From positions 8,316,661-8,380,660 of the forward strand of contig NC_033635.1 in assembly GCF_001540865.1 (NCBI RefSeq): a stretch of DNA of 64,000 nt, read 5' to 3'. A model generated the notes under the pieces. It did not search any database. It had not been told where the DNA came from and worked only from the letters and a program-made list of their open reading frames with translations. The stretch's first letter is position 1. Each line of letters begins with the position of its first letter. The DNA is from Ananas comosus. Lineage: Eukaryota > Streptophyta > Magnoliopsida > Poales > Bromeliaceae. Position numbers and translations under genes: made by a program. This document shows positions 47,901-60,213 of this stretch, in pieces.

Positions 47901-48955
47901 GTCAGGAGATATTCTGAGGAAATTGTAAACTAAGGAAAAATCTCTAGAAGATGCAAAACGGATATATTGGTAAGGCTAATAAACTATCAATATTTCCTAT
48001 TTATGAATATATGTTGGATCATGAATTGTCATTTTTATTCAACTTTTTGTTTTGAATGAGATTGTGATTGCATATTTATTAACAGACTGGTCTTCGCAGT
48101 GTGAACATATAATTTCTCAAAACCAAACGTCTTGGCATCTGCTTTACCAATACATCCATTACAGCGCTAATGTGGGTCACATCAAACTTTCAGGGACGAA
48201 ACTCGCAGGATTCAAATCTGGAGGGGGACCCGAAATATATTAAACTAGAAACTTAAGCTAATAATAAAAAATCATATAAGTTTTATAAAAATTATTCATA
48301 GATAATAATGTAAAGTATAAGCTCGTATTTTTTTTAATTATTTGAAATGTTTAACTTCTAAAATTATATTTTACTTTATAATTATTAACACTTAAAATAA
48401 GTTAGAATTTACTAAATTCTAACAGTAATCTTTTATAGTTTTTAGTAATAAAATTAAACATAGCATTAAATTTAGCTACATTCTTGACTCTAAGTCATAA
48501 TAAAACTAGCTCACCTAAGAAAAATAAAAGTTTTAAAAAATTATTAAATAACATTTTTATAGATGAGCAAATATATACAAAGACTCTATAAGCAACATAA
48601 CTTTTCCTAATATATTTAACCCATAAATATAGTCGATACGATTAGAAAAGAGAGAAGAGCTGTTCGGCCGCATCCCCATACTATTTAAGTAAATATTCAA
48701 AATATTAGAGGCCTAAAAGCTATCCCATAAGATCTACCAAAAAAAATTCTTGAGACTATTAAGCAAATATGAAAATTTGAGGAGGTCAAAGCTATTTATG
48801 GTCTACCAGAAAAATATTTTGAAAGACCAATTAATAAATATCTCGAAAAGTTGAGGGGGGGCCATGCCACCTTAAGGCGCTCTACATAGCTTCGTCCTAC
48901 AGTTTGATACAACGGTTAATTCTTTAAATGCTATTTTGATGGACATTCTGCAAGA
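44973..48955. other. AT-rich intergenic DNA without recognised genes
   Basis: It is dominated by TTTAAATTTTAAAA-type sequence. Frames are short and of low complexity. At 48190-48235 TTTCAGGGACGAAACTCGC and GGAGGGGGACCC resemble the 3' internal end of a gypsy element, and 48850-48900 (GAGGGGGGGCCATGCC) resembles common decayed plant repeats. Both are too short to classify. Confidence 0.5.
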
Positions 48956-49606
48956 TCCACGTGCATAGCCTCTCGTTCTTCGTTCCAACGTGCGACAGCT
49001 CATCACCTCACTTGTTCTAAAGCAATGGCTTTCTGCTCTCTTGCCTATTCTTCTAGCTAGCTGTCTCTTTCTCTCTTCAAGCTACACATTTTTTCTCTCT
49101 TCTTCCCTCCCTCTCTGCCTAAATTCGGCCTCTGCTTCACCTCATCCCCTCTTCCGACCTCTCATTTCAACTCCTCCTTTTCCCTGAGGTGCCAGCCCGC
49201 ACCAGTTCGTCACCCCACCCCCCCCCGCACATATTACCCTCCCATCACCATCCGTAACCGAGCGCATCCCACCACCAAGGCCGTTGGCGCCAAGTCCCCC
49301 GAAAACAATCAATCATCGTCATTTCCCTCTCTCCTTACTACTCCCTCTTTCCTTCATCTCTTTCCTTTCCCTCTTTCTCTCTCTGTCCCTCTCTCTCTTC
49401 TTCAACGACCTCTTTCTCTCTCTTCCTCACTCCCCTCTCTTTCTCACTCTTTCTTTCTCTACATTAAAATTATTTCACACATTTTACCCTCTCAAATCTC
49501 TATATCAAATACTCGGAGTAGGCGATCGCATAAGGAGAGTGGGACGTGGCGGTTGCGAGAACGGGTAGACGTTTCACACCTCATCCTGACAGGTCTGCAC
49601 ATTGCA
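48956..49606. repeat. CT-rich low-complexity region
   Basis: A (CT)n/TTTCTCTC-rich stretch (49320-49470) and a C-run near 49217 lie here. A 65-codon frame (48990-49187) begins with a hydrophobic stretch but has no family match I recognise and is probably chance. Confidence 0.5.
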
Positions 49607-49722
49607 TTAAAAAAAAAAAAAAAAAATAAGAAGAAGAAGATGGGAGCTAAAACATAAATAAGTATATATATATTAATATATATATACTATATATATATAT
49701 AATATATATATATATATATAAC
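49607..49722. repeat. Poly(A) tract and (TA)n microsatellite
   Basis: About 20 adenines at ~49609-49627 are followed by GAAGAAGAAG and then an interrupted TA repeat (49660-49722). The poly(A) could be a retroposon tail, but no body could be identified. Confidence 0.75.
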
Positions 49723-50744
49723 TAATGTCCGGCCCTATCTATAAACCCCTAAATTAGTCGACTACAGATTAGCGATTGCCCTCCCGGAGTAACTCAGAAT
49801 TGTTCACTTTCCGCAATATCAAATCTTTCTAAAAATCTACTGATCCATCCGAAACCACGCTAAACTGTTTACTCTCATACAGCAATTTGAAACATTCTAC
49901 GATCAAATTTCAAAACTTTTTTTGACATCATCATGATACCTCTACGAATCAAAAACTCACAAAATTGACAATTTTTTTTTAACACGCGGTAGTGAATACT
50001 TGCTAATTTATAACGGTTCACTAAAAGAATCCGAAATAGTTTTGAATTATTTGATAAAGATAAATTTCTATTACACAACTAAATAAACCAATCAATAAGA
50101 CTCCGATCTTAAATTAGAAGATTCCGATCATTCGCATTTTACAGATATTCGTTTTCGATTTTGACCGTTTCATCACTGTTAATGCCCGTTTTGATGGAAC
50201 TTTCTAATTAATCGACTTTCGAAAAAATTACAAGAAATTTCATTTCTAGTAAGTTTCAAAATACTCCCTAGATCAATATTTACATTGACGTGGATCATAC
50301 GATCACAAAACTCTCACGATCCGAAAAATCAACCTTACTCGAAAGTACCAAGTGGGCGCTAAATACTCTCCGCATCCCAATAGTGTCATTCGTACCTGCA
50401 CTACCTATATCATATATACAATATATACTATATACCGCGATTCCGCCGCGCCCTGCCGCCGTTGCCGCATCCCCACGTCCATAGCGCGCCCCGTCGCCGC
50501 TTGCGCTGCTCGCCGTCATCACTCACATTTACTGCTCCGCCTCCTTTTTGGGCCTACTAACCCTGCCATCTCGCCACCTAAGCCCGCTTGTCACCGTCAC
50601 CGCTGCTGCATCCCCGCCATTTCGCTGGCCGCTAAGCCCAAGCAGAACTGCTGCCGGAGCCGCTCGACCCGCTGCCGCCGTATGTCCATCCGTCAATCAC
50701 CAATGCTCAGTGTTGCCAGCTGGTCCCCCAGATGCCTCCACCAC
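49723..50744. other. Unassigned DNA: AT-rich then GC-rich block, next to LTR G
   Basis: 49730-50430 reads like degenerate repeat sequence with no frame. 50430-50740 is GC-rich and alanine/proline coding in several frames, without a recognisable domain. It could be gag-like or promoter-like remnant DNA interrupted by LTR G. Confidence 0.4.
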
Positions 50745-53700
50745 TGTCTAACAGTAAGGACTCGAGATTTTTACAGGCAATAAACTCTCTATGATAAGTT
50801 AATGTGTGTAATTTAATTACATAAGCACTCGCAATGCAATTTCAAAGGAGAAAAATGACTAAAATGAGAAGTTACGCGAGTTAATAGTTTTCAGCTTAAG
50901 TGAAATAGTAACTCGTTTTCCGAGAAGCCACGAGACTAGAGTTGGCTTTCGCCGTATCGACTCCATTCATAAGCGATCACAATAGCTCGTTTTGACGTTC
51001 AGCTATTATTTTTTCTAACCAATCGTCGCGACGGATTTCCAGATTTGATGCAGTTTTCGAGAAAAAAGGATTTTACCGAAGAGGGTTTCGCTCTTTGCTT
51101 TTCTTGTGTCATTTTAAAACTTCTCTCGTGCTCTGCTTACCTGGGCGTTAGGTGAGCACGTTGTTTCTGTACCGTGTATTGTGTAGGGAATTCAAATTGA
51201 ATTTGAATTAAAGATTTAGGGTTTATGCTTTGTATATGTGCGATAACGCGATTATATTAGAGAGCGGATGGGTCCGTCGCGAATGCCGTGACCAAATCGG
51301 ATCCGAAATCAATTCATTGTAGTTTTGATGCCCCCCGACGTCTGAACGCAATTGGTGCTCTGGAATCGAAAATCCGACGGACGACCCCGGGAATGTATTG
51401 AGATTTTCTGCTGAGGGTCAAAGTCATAACCGGATAAATCGCTGAAGAGACCCTATAATTATGTGCGATTGCGTGAATCGGACATGATGCGATCGTTAAA
51501 ATATCGCATGCTTGAGGGACCTTGATTGAGAATATTATCCGCTGAGGACACTATCTTGCAAATGCTCATATGTAAAAATAGTTCACTAGGCCCGTTCTCG
51601 TGAGAAAACCTAGCTTTTGGCCTTTCTCCTCAGCCGAACTCGAGCCCTATCCCCCCACCTTCCCTGACAACTCGTGCGATTACGGCCCCGCGCCGCGTAG
51701 CTGCTCCGGCCGCCGGAAAAGCCACCTCGACCTCCTCTCTTGCTCTCTCGGCCACCCTCTCCTCCGACTTGGCCAAAGTTGCGAAGGAAGCTTCTTTCAT
51801 CCCTTGGAGCATCATCCTCTGGCCGAGGCCCATCTCTGGCGTCTTCCCCCGCCGGCCCCGGCCACCCCCGAGCGCCGCCGGATCCACCCCTGCTCCCTGC
51901 GGCCAACTCGGGTCAACCCAGACCGAGCCAGCTCGAACTCTGCGTCCACGCCTTACTTCGGCCGTGCCGCCCTCCAGTCGGCCCCGGCGACCTCCGGCAA
52001 CCCGGCGCGCGCGTCCCCCGCCGTCCCCGCGCGCCGCCGGCCGCCGCTGGAACCTCCTGTGGCCGCCCAGACACGTGCGGGCCGAGGTCGGGCCCGCTCG
52101 GCTTCCAAGCGCCGCCGCCGCCCACCGTGGGGTGCATCGCCTTCCCCTCGGCCTCCGGCGCCGCACCGTAGCCACCCCGACCTCCTCCGGCCGCCGCCGC
52201 GCCGCCGGGAAGCTCGAACCCGAGAGGGAGTTGGGGGAGTGGATCTCAGCCGCCCCGCCACCGGTTGCCGCCCGCCGCCGGCCAGCACCCTCCCCGGACC
52301 TCTCGGACCGACTGCTCCCTCCTCCGGCCGGACCGCCCGCCTCCCGGCCGCCGGCGGCCAACCCTAGCTCCCTGCACTCCGGTATGCTATTGTTGTATGT
52401 TCCAGCACTGTAGTTTAGGGTTCCGGTCACCTTTCTGGTGGTCCGAGGACACTCCGATAATCCGGGAGGTGAGCACGATGATCCTTACCTCGTGCTGAAC
52501 ATCATGCTCACCTCCGACAGCGGCAAAGATGCCCTGGTTAGTGAGTTAGTCGCGAACTTCGCGCTGTGCGCGCAGTTTAACAGAGCTTCGCGTCGCTCGT
52601 GCGCGCACCGCAGTGGCCGGCAGTGCTCCGAAAGGTGAGCACGGCCTCCGACATGCTGAAACCTGTCAGCGAGTGCGACGGTCGGATTAATCGACCTCTG
52701 GTTTGCGTGCACGGTCCAGAAAAGCCTAGAAATCACATGAAATGATGCGATTTCTTGTATCGGTATGGGCTTTTAGGATTTCTGCTTCGTTGTAGATGCT
52801 GTTGGCAGCATGTTTGGGCTGAGGATGATCTCTGGACTGATTGTCCAAGGTCCCGGACCTTTGCGAAGATCGAAAATGTATTTTCGATGCGTTTGTCGGC
52901 AAAATCCGCCGACAGAACGCGGTTCTGGTTCGGAATTATTCCGACGGTGCTTCGTGAGCTATTGTGTAGTCGCTGAGCCTTGTTGGCTGGTCACTCGCGT
53001 CATTTCGAGAGTTCAGAAATGACGAGTGAGCGACGGTGGGTTCCGGTGTCGAAATTGACACTTCTAGGAACCCGGATCCCAACAATTATCCACCAATAGT
53101 TGTTTGGTTGTGTATCCTTGTGTTTGCTGCCATGTCACACTAAAATAAGTGTTTAGAGGTAGCGAATGACTCGTGGCATGAGTCGGTGCCTTTCGGGATA
53201 GTTAGTGGGTCCCGGCGGAGTCCCGGTGCAATTTTCGGGACTTCCGACGAGTTACGGTAATCGGTATTGGGAAATCGATCTCCGTGGGATTGTTTGTGGG
53301 GTTATACTTTTAGGGTTTCTTAGTTATGGGTTAGACACTAACCCAGTGGACCCTCCTTAGGTCCGGTTGACGTTCTTTTGCAGTCAGGAGACAGGCGCGA
53401 CAGTTGTACAGGTGGGTACTTCGATCCGACGTCGGTACAGTGGTGCACGCTCGGTGATGGTTTCTTACCTTTGCTCTTTCATTATTATCTAGCATATATA
53501 TATATCTTGATATATAGTGTTGAGCCTAGCACATTGTGTTTCGTTTACAATTATTTCGGTTTTTCTTAGTATATCATGGTAGGAGTTTAGAGTAGTGTAT
53601 ACCATTATTTCTTTGTTTGCTTCTACTTAGCTATTATACAATTTACTGTTTTTCATATATTTTAAGTAGAGCGATTTCCCTGTGATTATCTATTGGAATT

Positions 53701-55426
53701 AGCGTTTTGTCGGTCGATTTGAGATATTCAGTATTTGTGACCTATCGTGAGTTCTCGACCTTGTTGTTGAGTGACCGTTTGAGGTCGGTTACCTGAGGGT
53801 GGGATTGTTCGGAGTTAGTTGCGACGGGATGATTATAACTTTACTCATTCCTTACTCGTGACATTTATTGGGTTCGAGTTAATATCCGTATACTTGTGAG
53901 TGATTGGTGATTTTATGTCTATACTTGTGACGTGATTGGTCGCGTTTCATATTATATTGTGATATGATTTGGTGAGTTTCATATAATATAGTTGTACGTG
54001 ATTGGTCGAGTTTCTATCTAGTTTCTGGAGTAGTCATCCTTGTGCGTTCAGTTGTGTGTGTGTTCATATTTTGAGAGGATGTTTGATTATTGGTCCATCA
54101 TTTGATGAGTGGTCGGTTCTTGTTGCTTCATTTACACGTTGAGACTATGGCGGTCGATGTGGGCCTGAGTAGGCATGATTGTCGGCTGCGTGCGACGGTT
54201 TGATATTGTATTGATCGCCCGATACTCGTCGCATTTCACGAACACTGGCGGTCTGATCTACCGCAAGGAGTGTTCTTTTCCGAAAAAGTGGTTGAATGGT
54301 GACAACCCGTGAGCCCTAGAGGGGTTATATGCACTAGAGAGTAGTAGTGGCACTGGCTTGAGGTCTGCGGTGCTGACCAAGAGAGCATTGGTTTCAGATT
54401 GGGTACTTTTGGACTTCTTGACCGGTTGACGCATATGTCTATAGTAGCAGTCATTGCATGCATACTTACAGTTCTTACTTTATAGTTGTCTTGCTGCTAT
54501 AGTAGATATTCATGTATGCTTTCGGTTCCAGTTACAGTAGCGGTAGCCGTTATTCAGTCTAGTTCTTACTTTCTTTCAGTTTGTTGCTACTGTATTTAGT
54601 ATATCTGCTCATTACCTTATACATCTCTTTTGTTTACTATTGTTCCTATTGTATTTCCACTGACCCGTGTTGTTGTATAGCTCTTCCTGATCCGGTGAGT
54701 ACTCCTCGCCTTCTTCGGCTTGCGGTACCCACTGGGAGGGGAGACATGTTTACATGTTCTCACCTCCCCCACCATTTTTCAGGTATCGCGGGCGGTGAGG
54801 GTTGAGACGAGACGTGAGATACGTAGCGGTCGATAGAGCTTCCGATCCAGGTTATTTCGGTTTAGTTATTACCCCTATTATTTCAGTTGTTATAGCTTAG
54901 ATAGTTTATATGGTTCAGTATTTTTTTTTAATTACATTTGAAAATATGGGTTTTCATGAATATAATAAACTGGTTTGTGAATTTTGTAAAATAAAAGGTT
55001 TTCTACCCCTCGTGGTAGCGTTTTAAAGAAAGATAAAAGTTCCTGTGGAGGAACAGTTTTCAAAAGGTTTTCTATGGATTTTGCATCTTAGTATTTCAAA
55101 AGTTATTTCTGTGGTTGGAAACATTTTAACTGATAGATGTGGATTTATGTTTAAATATTGAATGCAAAAATGTGAACCTGTGGTGAATGGTGTATGAATA
55201 TATAACTGTGGTTATTTGTATGTTCATCTGGTTGTGGTTGTATCATGTTTGAACTCTTGTACTTGTGTGACGCCGTGCAAATACAGGGGAGACTCTGTCC
55301 GTGTGAACAGTGGATCTCCTGTATTTGTGGCGGATCTTGCATACCCTGGGGTCAGGTTTTTTTAAAAAAAATTTCAGACGCTTTTCCGCTATGCTTTAAA
55401 CTAAAAAGGGACCCCGGGGCGTGACA
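50745..55426 (+). repeat. LTR G, plus orientation (~4.7 kb)
   Basis: It ends in CCCCGGGGCGTGACA at 55426, directly followed by a primer-site-like sequence. The start (TGTCTAACAGTAAGGACTCG) was set by comparison with the inverted copy and is approximate. Downstream features match other families: GACGCCGTGC and GGGGAGACTCTGTCCGTG near 55268. It contains a GC island (51600-52420). Confidence 0.7.
51600..52420 (+). repeat. GC-rich island inside LTR G
   Basis: About 800 bp rich in CCGCC and CCTCC give long overlapping Pro/Arg/Ala frames on both strands (up to 266 codons). The same block is in the inverted copy (about 56020-56820). There the peptides are similar only in patches and the frames shift, so no protein is being preserved. 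It is probably a GC-rich transcribed leader or captured DNA. Confidence 0.55.
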
Positions 55427-55435
55427 GATTAAAGT

Positions 55436-55447
55436 TGTATCAGAGCC
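55436..55447 (+). other. Primer binding site-like sequence after LTR G
   Basis: TGTATCAGAGCC (one mismatch from TGGTATCAGAGCC) lies 9 bp after the LTR end. This marks the LTR as a 5' LTR. Confidence 0.7.
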
Positions 55448-55984
55448 AAGTTACAACCACAACACCATTCACAGGTTGTTTTGAAAAGTAAATGAACTGA
55501 ACCAAATGAACTGAACCATTGGTTAGGTTGACCCATAGGAAGACCTACGGTATATAGGCACGTGAGTGCGGGGTTTGGACTTGTGTCCTGCGTTGCATTC
55601 GAGTTGGTTAAACTCGAAGTGCATGGTGTTTCTGTATGTGTTACGGTTCGCACAAGCTGGTGTCTAAGTCGGGAGTAGTGGCGGTGTACTTTTTCGGACA
55701 TCGAGTGGTGGGACGACATTCCCCAGGTGTTGCCACTCCTGTCAGGTGAGGCCTTGAAGGGCCAAGTGAGATTTTCGGGCATAGGCAAGTATCTTAACTG
55801 CTGACGCCCAAGCCACTCTCTCTACTTAAGACACGAGAGCTGTTGCAAGTGTCTCTACGGAGACGGCGCTGTGATCAGTTACGATCGTGACTTCTGTGGG
55901 GCTACTAGGGTGTAGCCCAGGGTTTGGATAGCGGTCGTTTCGGCGACTGCATTGTTAGTGTTGCTTCCGCGAATCTTTGGGTGG
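55448..55984 (+). other. 5' internal leader of the LTR G element
   Basis: It continues from the primer site to the assembly gap. No gag frame starts before the gap; this looks like the untranslated leader. Confidence 0.5.
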
Positions 55985-56009
55985 NNNNNNNNNNNNNNNN
56001 NNNNNNNNN
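55985..56009. other. Assembly gap (25 N)
   Basis: Exactly 25 undetermined bases separate the leader of the plus-strand G element from the minus-strand G LTR. The size is likely a placeholder. Confidence 0.95.
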
Positions 56010-57680
56010 GGAACCCTAACTACAGTGTGATACATACACAATAGCAAAGCTCGGAGTGCCAGGGACCAGGGTTGGCACGCCGGCCCAGGAGGGCGTGCAG
56101 TTCCGACGATCAGGACGTGGACATAAGCCAAGTCCGGGAGGGTCGCGCCGCCCGGCTGCAACCGTGGCATCGGGCGCCTAGATCCACTTCCCCCAACTCC
56201 CTCCTTCGTTCGACTTCCCCCGCGGCGCGGCCGGCGGCCGGAGGAAGCGGGGTGGCTACTGTGTCGGCGCCGGAGGCCAGGGGAAGGCGAATGCACCCCT
56301 ACGGTGGCGGCTACAGGACGCTTGCGAAGCGAGCCGGCCCGATCGGGGCACACTGCTGCGCCACAGGAGGATTCCAGCGGTGCCGCGGCGGCGCGGTACG
56401 GTCGTGTGACGCAGCTGCGCGGCTTGCCTGAGTCGACCGCGCCGACTGGCAGGCGGACAGAGCCGAAGTAAGCGGACTGCAGAGTTCAGCTGCTCAGCCT
56501 GGTTATCGCAAGTTGGCGAGGAGCAGAGGTGTATCCGGCGGTCAGCTGCCGAGGTGGTCGGCCTGGGCGCGGGGGAAGGACGCCGAAGAGGGCCTCCTGG
56601 CCAGAGATAATGCTCCAAAGTGAAAAACTTCTTCGCAGACTTCCGGCGAAGTCGGAGGAGAGGTGGCCGAGGAAAAGAGAAGAGTCGGTGGCTTTTCCGT
56701 CGGCCAGGCATCCGCCGCGGTATATGCTCCCGGCGTGCGCGACTTGGTTGGGCCAGGAGAAGTGGGGCGGCTAGGCTCGGTTGCTGAGAGAAAGGCCTAA
56801 AACTAGGGTTCTCAGAAACCCAGTGCAACTACTATTTACATAAGCACATTTGCAAGATATCTCCGGGGATAATATTCTCACACGCCAATTCCCTCACAAC
56901 ATGCGTATTTTAACATACCACACTCCATGCGATCGCACGCAATTCGACACATTAAAATAAGAGTCTCTTCGCAGATTTTAACTATCCGTTTTGCCCACTA
57001 CTTAGACCCCTCACGAAAATCTCGTAATTCCCGGAGAGCGTCCCGTACGGATTTCGATCCGACACCACCATTGCGTTCAGCAGTCGGTGGGCATCAAAAC
57101 TAAATGTTTGATTTCGTCCGAATTTGGTCACGGATTCCGACGCGAACCCATTCCGCTCTCTATATAATCCGTAATCGCACATATACCGAAAGCAATAAAC
57201 CTAAAATCTTAATTCAATATTCAATTTGAATTCCCTATCCACCCAGTAGTAACTAGAACACAACTCTCACTAAACCCAGTCACAAAGCCAACGATGTGAG
57301 ATTTAAAATCACAGAAAAGCAAAGAGTCGAAACCCTCTTTTCGATAAACTCCTTCTTTTCAAAATTTCTTGGCACAAATCTGAAATTCCGTCAATGACTT
57401 GTTCCAGAATATGCTGAATCATCAAAAAGCGACTATTGATCGCTAAGAACGGAGTCCGATACCCGCCGAAAGCCACCTTTACTGCCCGGGCTTCTTCTCG
57501 AAAACCGAGTTACTATCACTTAAGTGAAAACAATAACGGCGAAACTTCTCTCACATTTAGCTTATTTATTTCTTCCCTGAAACTTGACGAGTGCTAGTAA
57601 TAAAATTACAAACATCTAATACGAGGGCGAAACATCATCAGAACGAGAGTATTTGCACTGAAAAAATCTCATCCTTAACA
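56010..57680 (-). repeat. LTR G, minus orientation, cut by the gap
   Basis: Read on the minus strand from TGTTAAGGATGAG (57680), it follows 50745-52425 of the plus copy to GTAGTTAGGGTTCC at the gap. About 36% of the LTR is present and the rest would lie in or beyond the gap. The two G copies are clearly diverged. Confidence 0.75.
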
Positions 57681-57697
57681 TTATCCCCGCCCCTCCC
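57681..57697 (-). other. Polypurine tract of the minus-strand G element
   Basis: On the minus strand GGGAGGGGCGGGGATAA immediately precedes the LTR start at 57680. This shows that the LTR at 56010-57680 is a 3' LTR. Confidence 0.7.
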
Positions 57698-59700
57698 TAA
57701 AATAATTTCTTCCCTCAAGAAACTGACACATAGCCTCACCGAAATGAATTCGATATACTTCACCAACTTGGTATCAACCCCCTTGAGTATTGTCAAATTA
57801 CATTGTTTAATGAATTTTGCACAATCAATCTCCGTGACAGTGGGAAAAAATAGGACTCGGCGATCCACACTTAAAATCGATGGGAAAACGTACGCAGCCC
57901 CAAATCTACGACCAAAAACTCACTCAGGATTAACAATCATCTATAAACCTGCGGTACAAATAGTCCCGAGACAAGATATCGAACCCAAATGCCAATTCTA
58001 GATAATTAACAACATTCAGAAATTTAGTCCATCTACCTGGTCCGCATAGCCGTAAACCGACATCGACTACGTCGCAAGTTCACAGTAGAAAAGTCACGAA
58101 ACAACACTTTAAACTAGAGTACATTTACGTAGTGACGTGAAACGAAAACTCCGACTATCACACACAACTCAACTTCTCAACCACTCTACAGCGAATAAGA
58201 AACGTTGTTCTAATAGACCTGAGTCAAAATCTCACTTGGAGACCACAGTCCCCTACCAATAACTACACCAATTGCCAAATACCTCCATCAACAAAATCAC
58301 TCATGCGATATCTATATCAGTCCAAGACCTCACTTCACCTGATCAAAAGATCCAATCTGACAATACCAAATCGAGCTTCGACAATTTGTCTCCTCAACTT
58401 AATCCTACCAACAGATACCAAAGCTCTTCGCATAACACCATCAGTCTTGATGCACAGGTCGCTTAATCGCAACTGCCGATACTAACCTCGGTGATGCTCC
58501 AGTGCACTAGCCTCCCACAAGACCCTGCGCTGGTCGTCCAAACCATGACTCCTACGATCGATGTTCCCAGCAACACCCTATTACTTGTCTTATGAACCCA
58601 AGGGCACACTGTCAAGCCAATGACCGGACAAAGCATGCTAACGCAAGTTTGCACCGCTCACCAAGTCGCAAACCTTAACGCTACAACATACGTACAATCA
58701 AAGTACTCAACCACCAGAATCAATCAGCTCAAATCACTGATTTCAACCTACGAAACAAACGCTGGACTACTACCCTAAAAAACTCTTGGGGGGGGGAGCT
58801 GTGGAAACACAACAATAGGGAGAGAGCGATCAACATAGACCATACCAAAGTAAAAACCCATCAAATGACATAATCAACTGCGGCAAAACCGCCAGGAATA
58901 ATCCAAGGCCGCACATGTCAAAAGATGTCATACTTAGCTTCTCCTAAGACAAGCTAAGCAAACTAAACCTCAATCCAAAAATTCCACACGTAAATTGGTA
59001 TTTCATCCTAACTTTTGAACATACATTGTCTGGCAGCCAATCTACTATATCAAAAGAAAAGCTAAATATCGAAGATTCACTACCAACAACGATTGGAAGC
59101 GCGAACATCACGAAGTATCAAGCACTTGATACCTTCATACACTGAACCCGATTCACAACCAATACATCGAAACATCGACTTTTACAAGTCGATCATCAAA
59201 ATCAGAACAACCAAACCGACTCACCAGGAGTCCATAACTTTCAACTATCCGAAAACTACTAGTGACACAAAGCCCTAACTATACCACAACATGAGGCGAT
59301 AGAAATGTTCTGTAACAATTTTCGCACCTTCAACGCGACTATAATCAAAATTCCTTCTTCCTCTGCCAAGCTCCAAAATTTTCGCGACAATAATCTGGAT
59401 CCTCTCGAATCAAGACGGATCTACTAAACCACTACTATCCGCCTGACCCAAATTTAGTGTTTAGAGACAAATGCATACGATGCTATGCATCAACAGGGAC
59501 CTGACACTAAAACTGTGTCAATATCGTCCTGGTAAGAAATGAACAGGAAAAGTCGATAAAGATTCGAACCAGCGATTCAATCAAGCATCAGAGATAAGTA
59601 GCAACACATTTTAATGTTTTTGGATGGATGCAATTGATTTTAATATATTGCAACTTAATTGGATAAAAATTCAAAATTTAATTCATTGTGATAATATAAA
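57698..59700 (-). other. Degenerate internal region of the minus-strand G element
   Basis: No gag or pol domain is recognisable in either strand. A G10 run (plus strand) is at about 58787. The element is probably a large non-coding derivative or heavily decayed, and its far end is not defined. Confidence 0.45.
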
Positions 59701-59709
59701 TTAAAATAA

Positions 59710-60171
59710 GGCCAATTTGCATGAAAAATTCATTAATTTTGGGCTTTTGCAAAATCGGACCACGTTTTTCGCTATTGCAGATTCGGTCCGTTTTTTCAGC
59801 CGCCTGACCAAAATACTCTTTTACCTTTCTCTCTCCTCTTTCTCTCTCCTCTTTTCTTTTTCGTTCATTTTTTTTCTCTCGGCAGCGGAGGCGGAGGTGG
59901 AGGCAGAGGCGGAGGCGGAGGCGGAAATGGCCCGCCTCGCCTCTCACCCTCATGCTCTCGCCCTCGCCCTTGCCCTCGCCCGTGCACCCCCCACCTTCCT
60001 CGCCTTCGACATCGCCGAGGCCGCGCTGCGACTCTTGTTTTTTTTCTTCCTCTCCAACTCTCCTTCCCTGCCTCCGACGACGACGCCTCTCTCGCCCTTC
60101 CCTGCCCTTCTCGTTCTCTCCCTCTCCCTCTCCCTCTTCCTCTACCGCCTCCGACGGCGACGCATCTTCGA

Positions 60172-60213
<42 letters not shown>

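Noticed and set aside
48190..48235. Gypsy polypurine tract and LTR start
   Set aside because: GGAGGGGG is present but no TG-start LTR or matching second copy was seen nearby.
48990..49187. Small protein with a signal-peptide-like start
   Set aside because: It lies in CT-rich low-complexity DNA with no family, no supporting context and an arbitrary start.
51600..52367. 255-codon plus-strand frame and 266-codon minus-strand frame as a host gene
   Set aside because: They overlap on both strands of a GC-rich LTR island. The second LTR copy shifts frame, and there is no domain.
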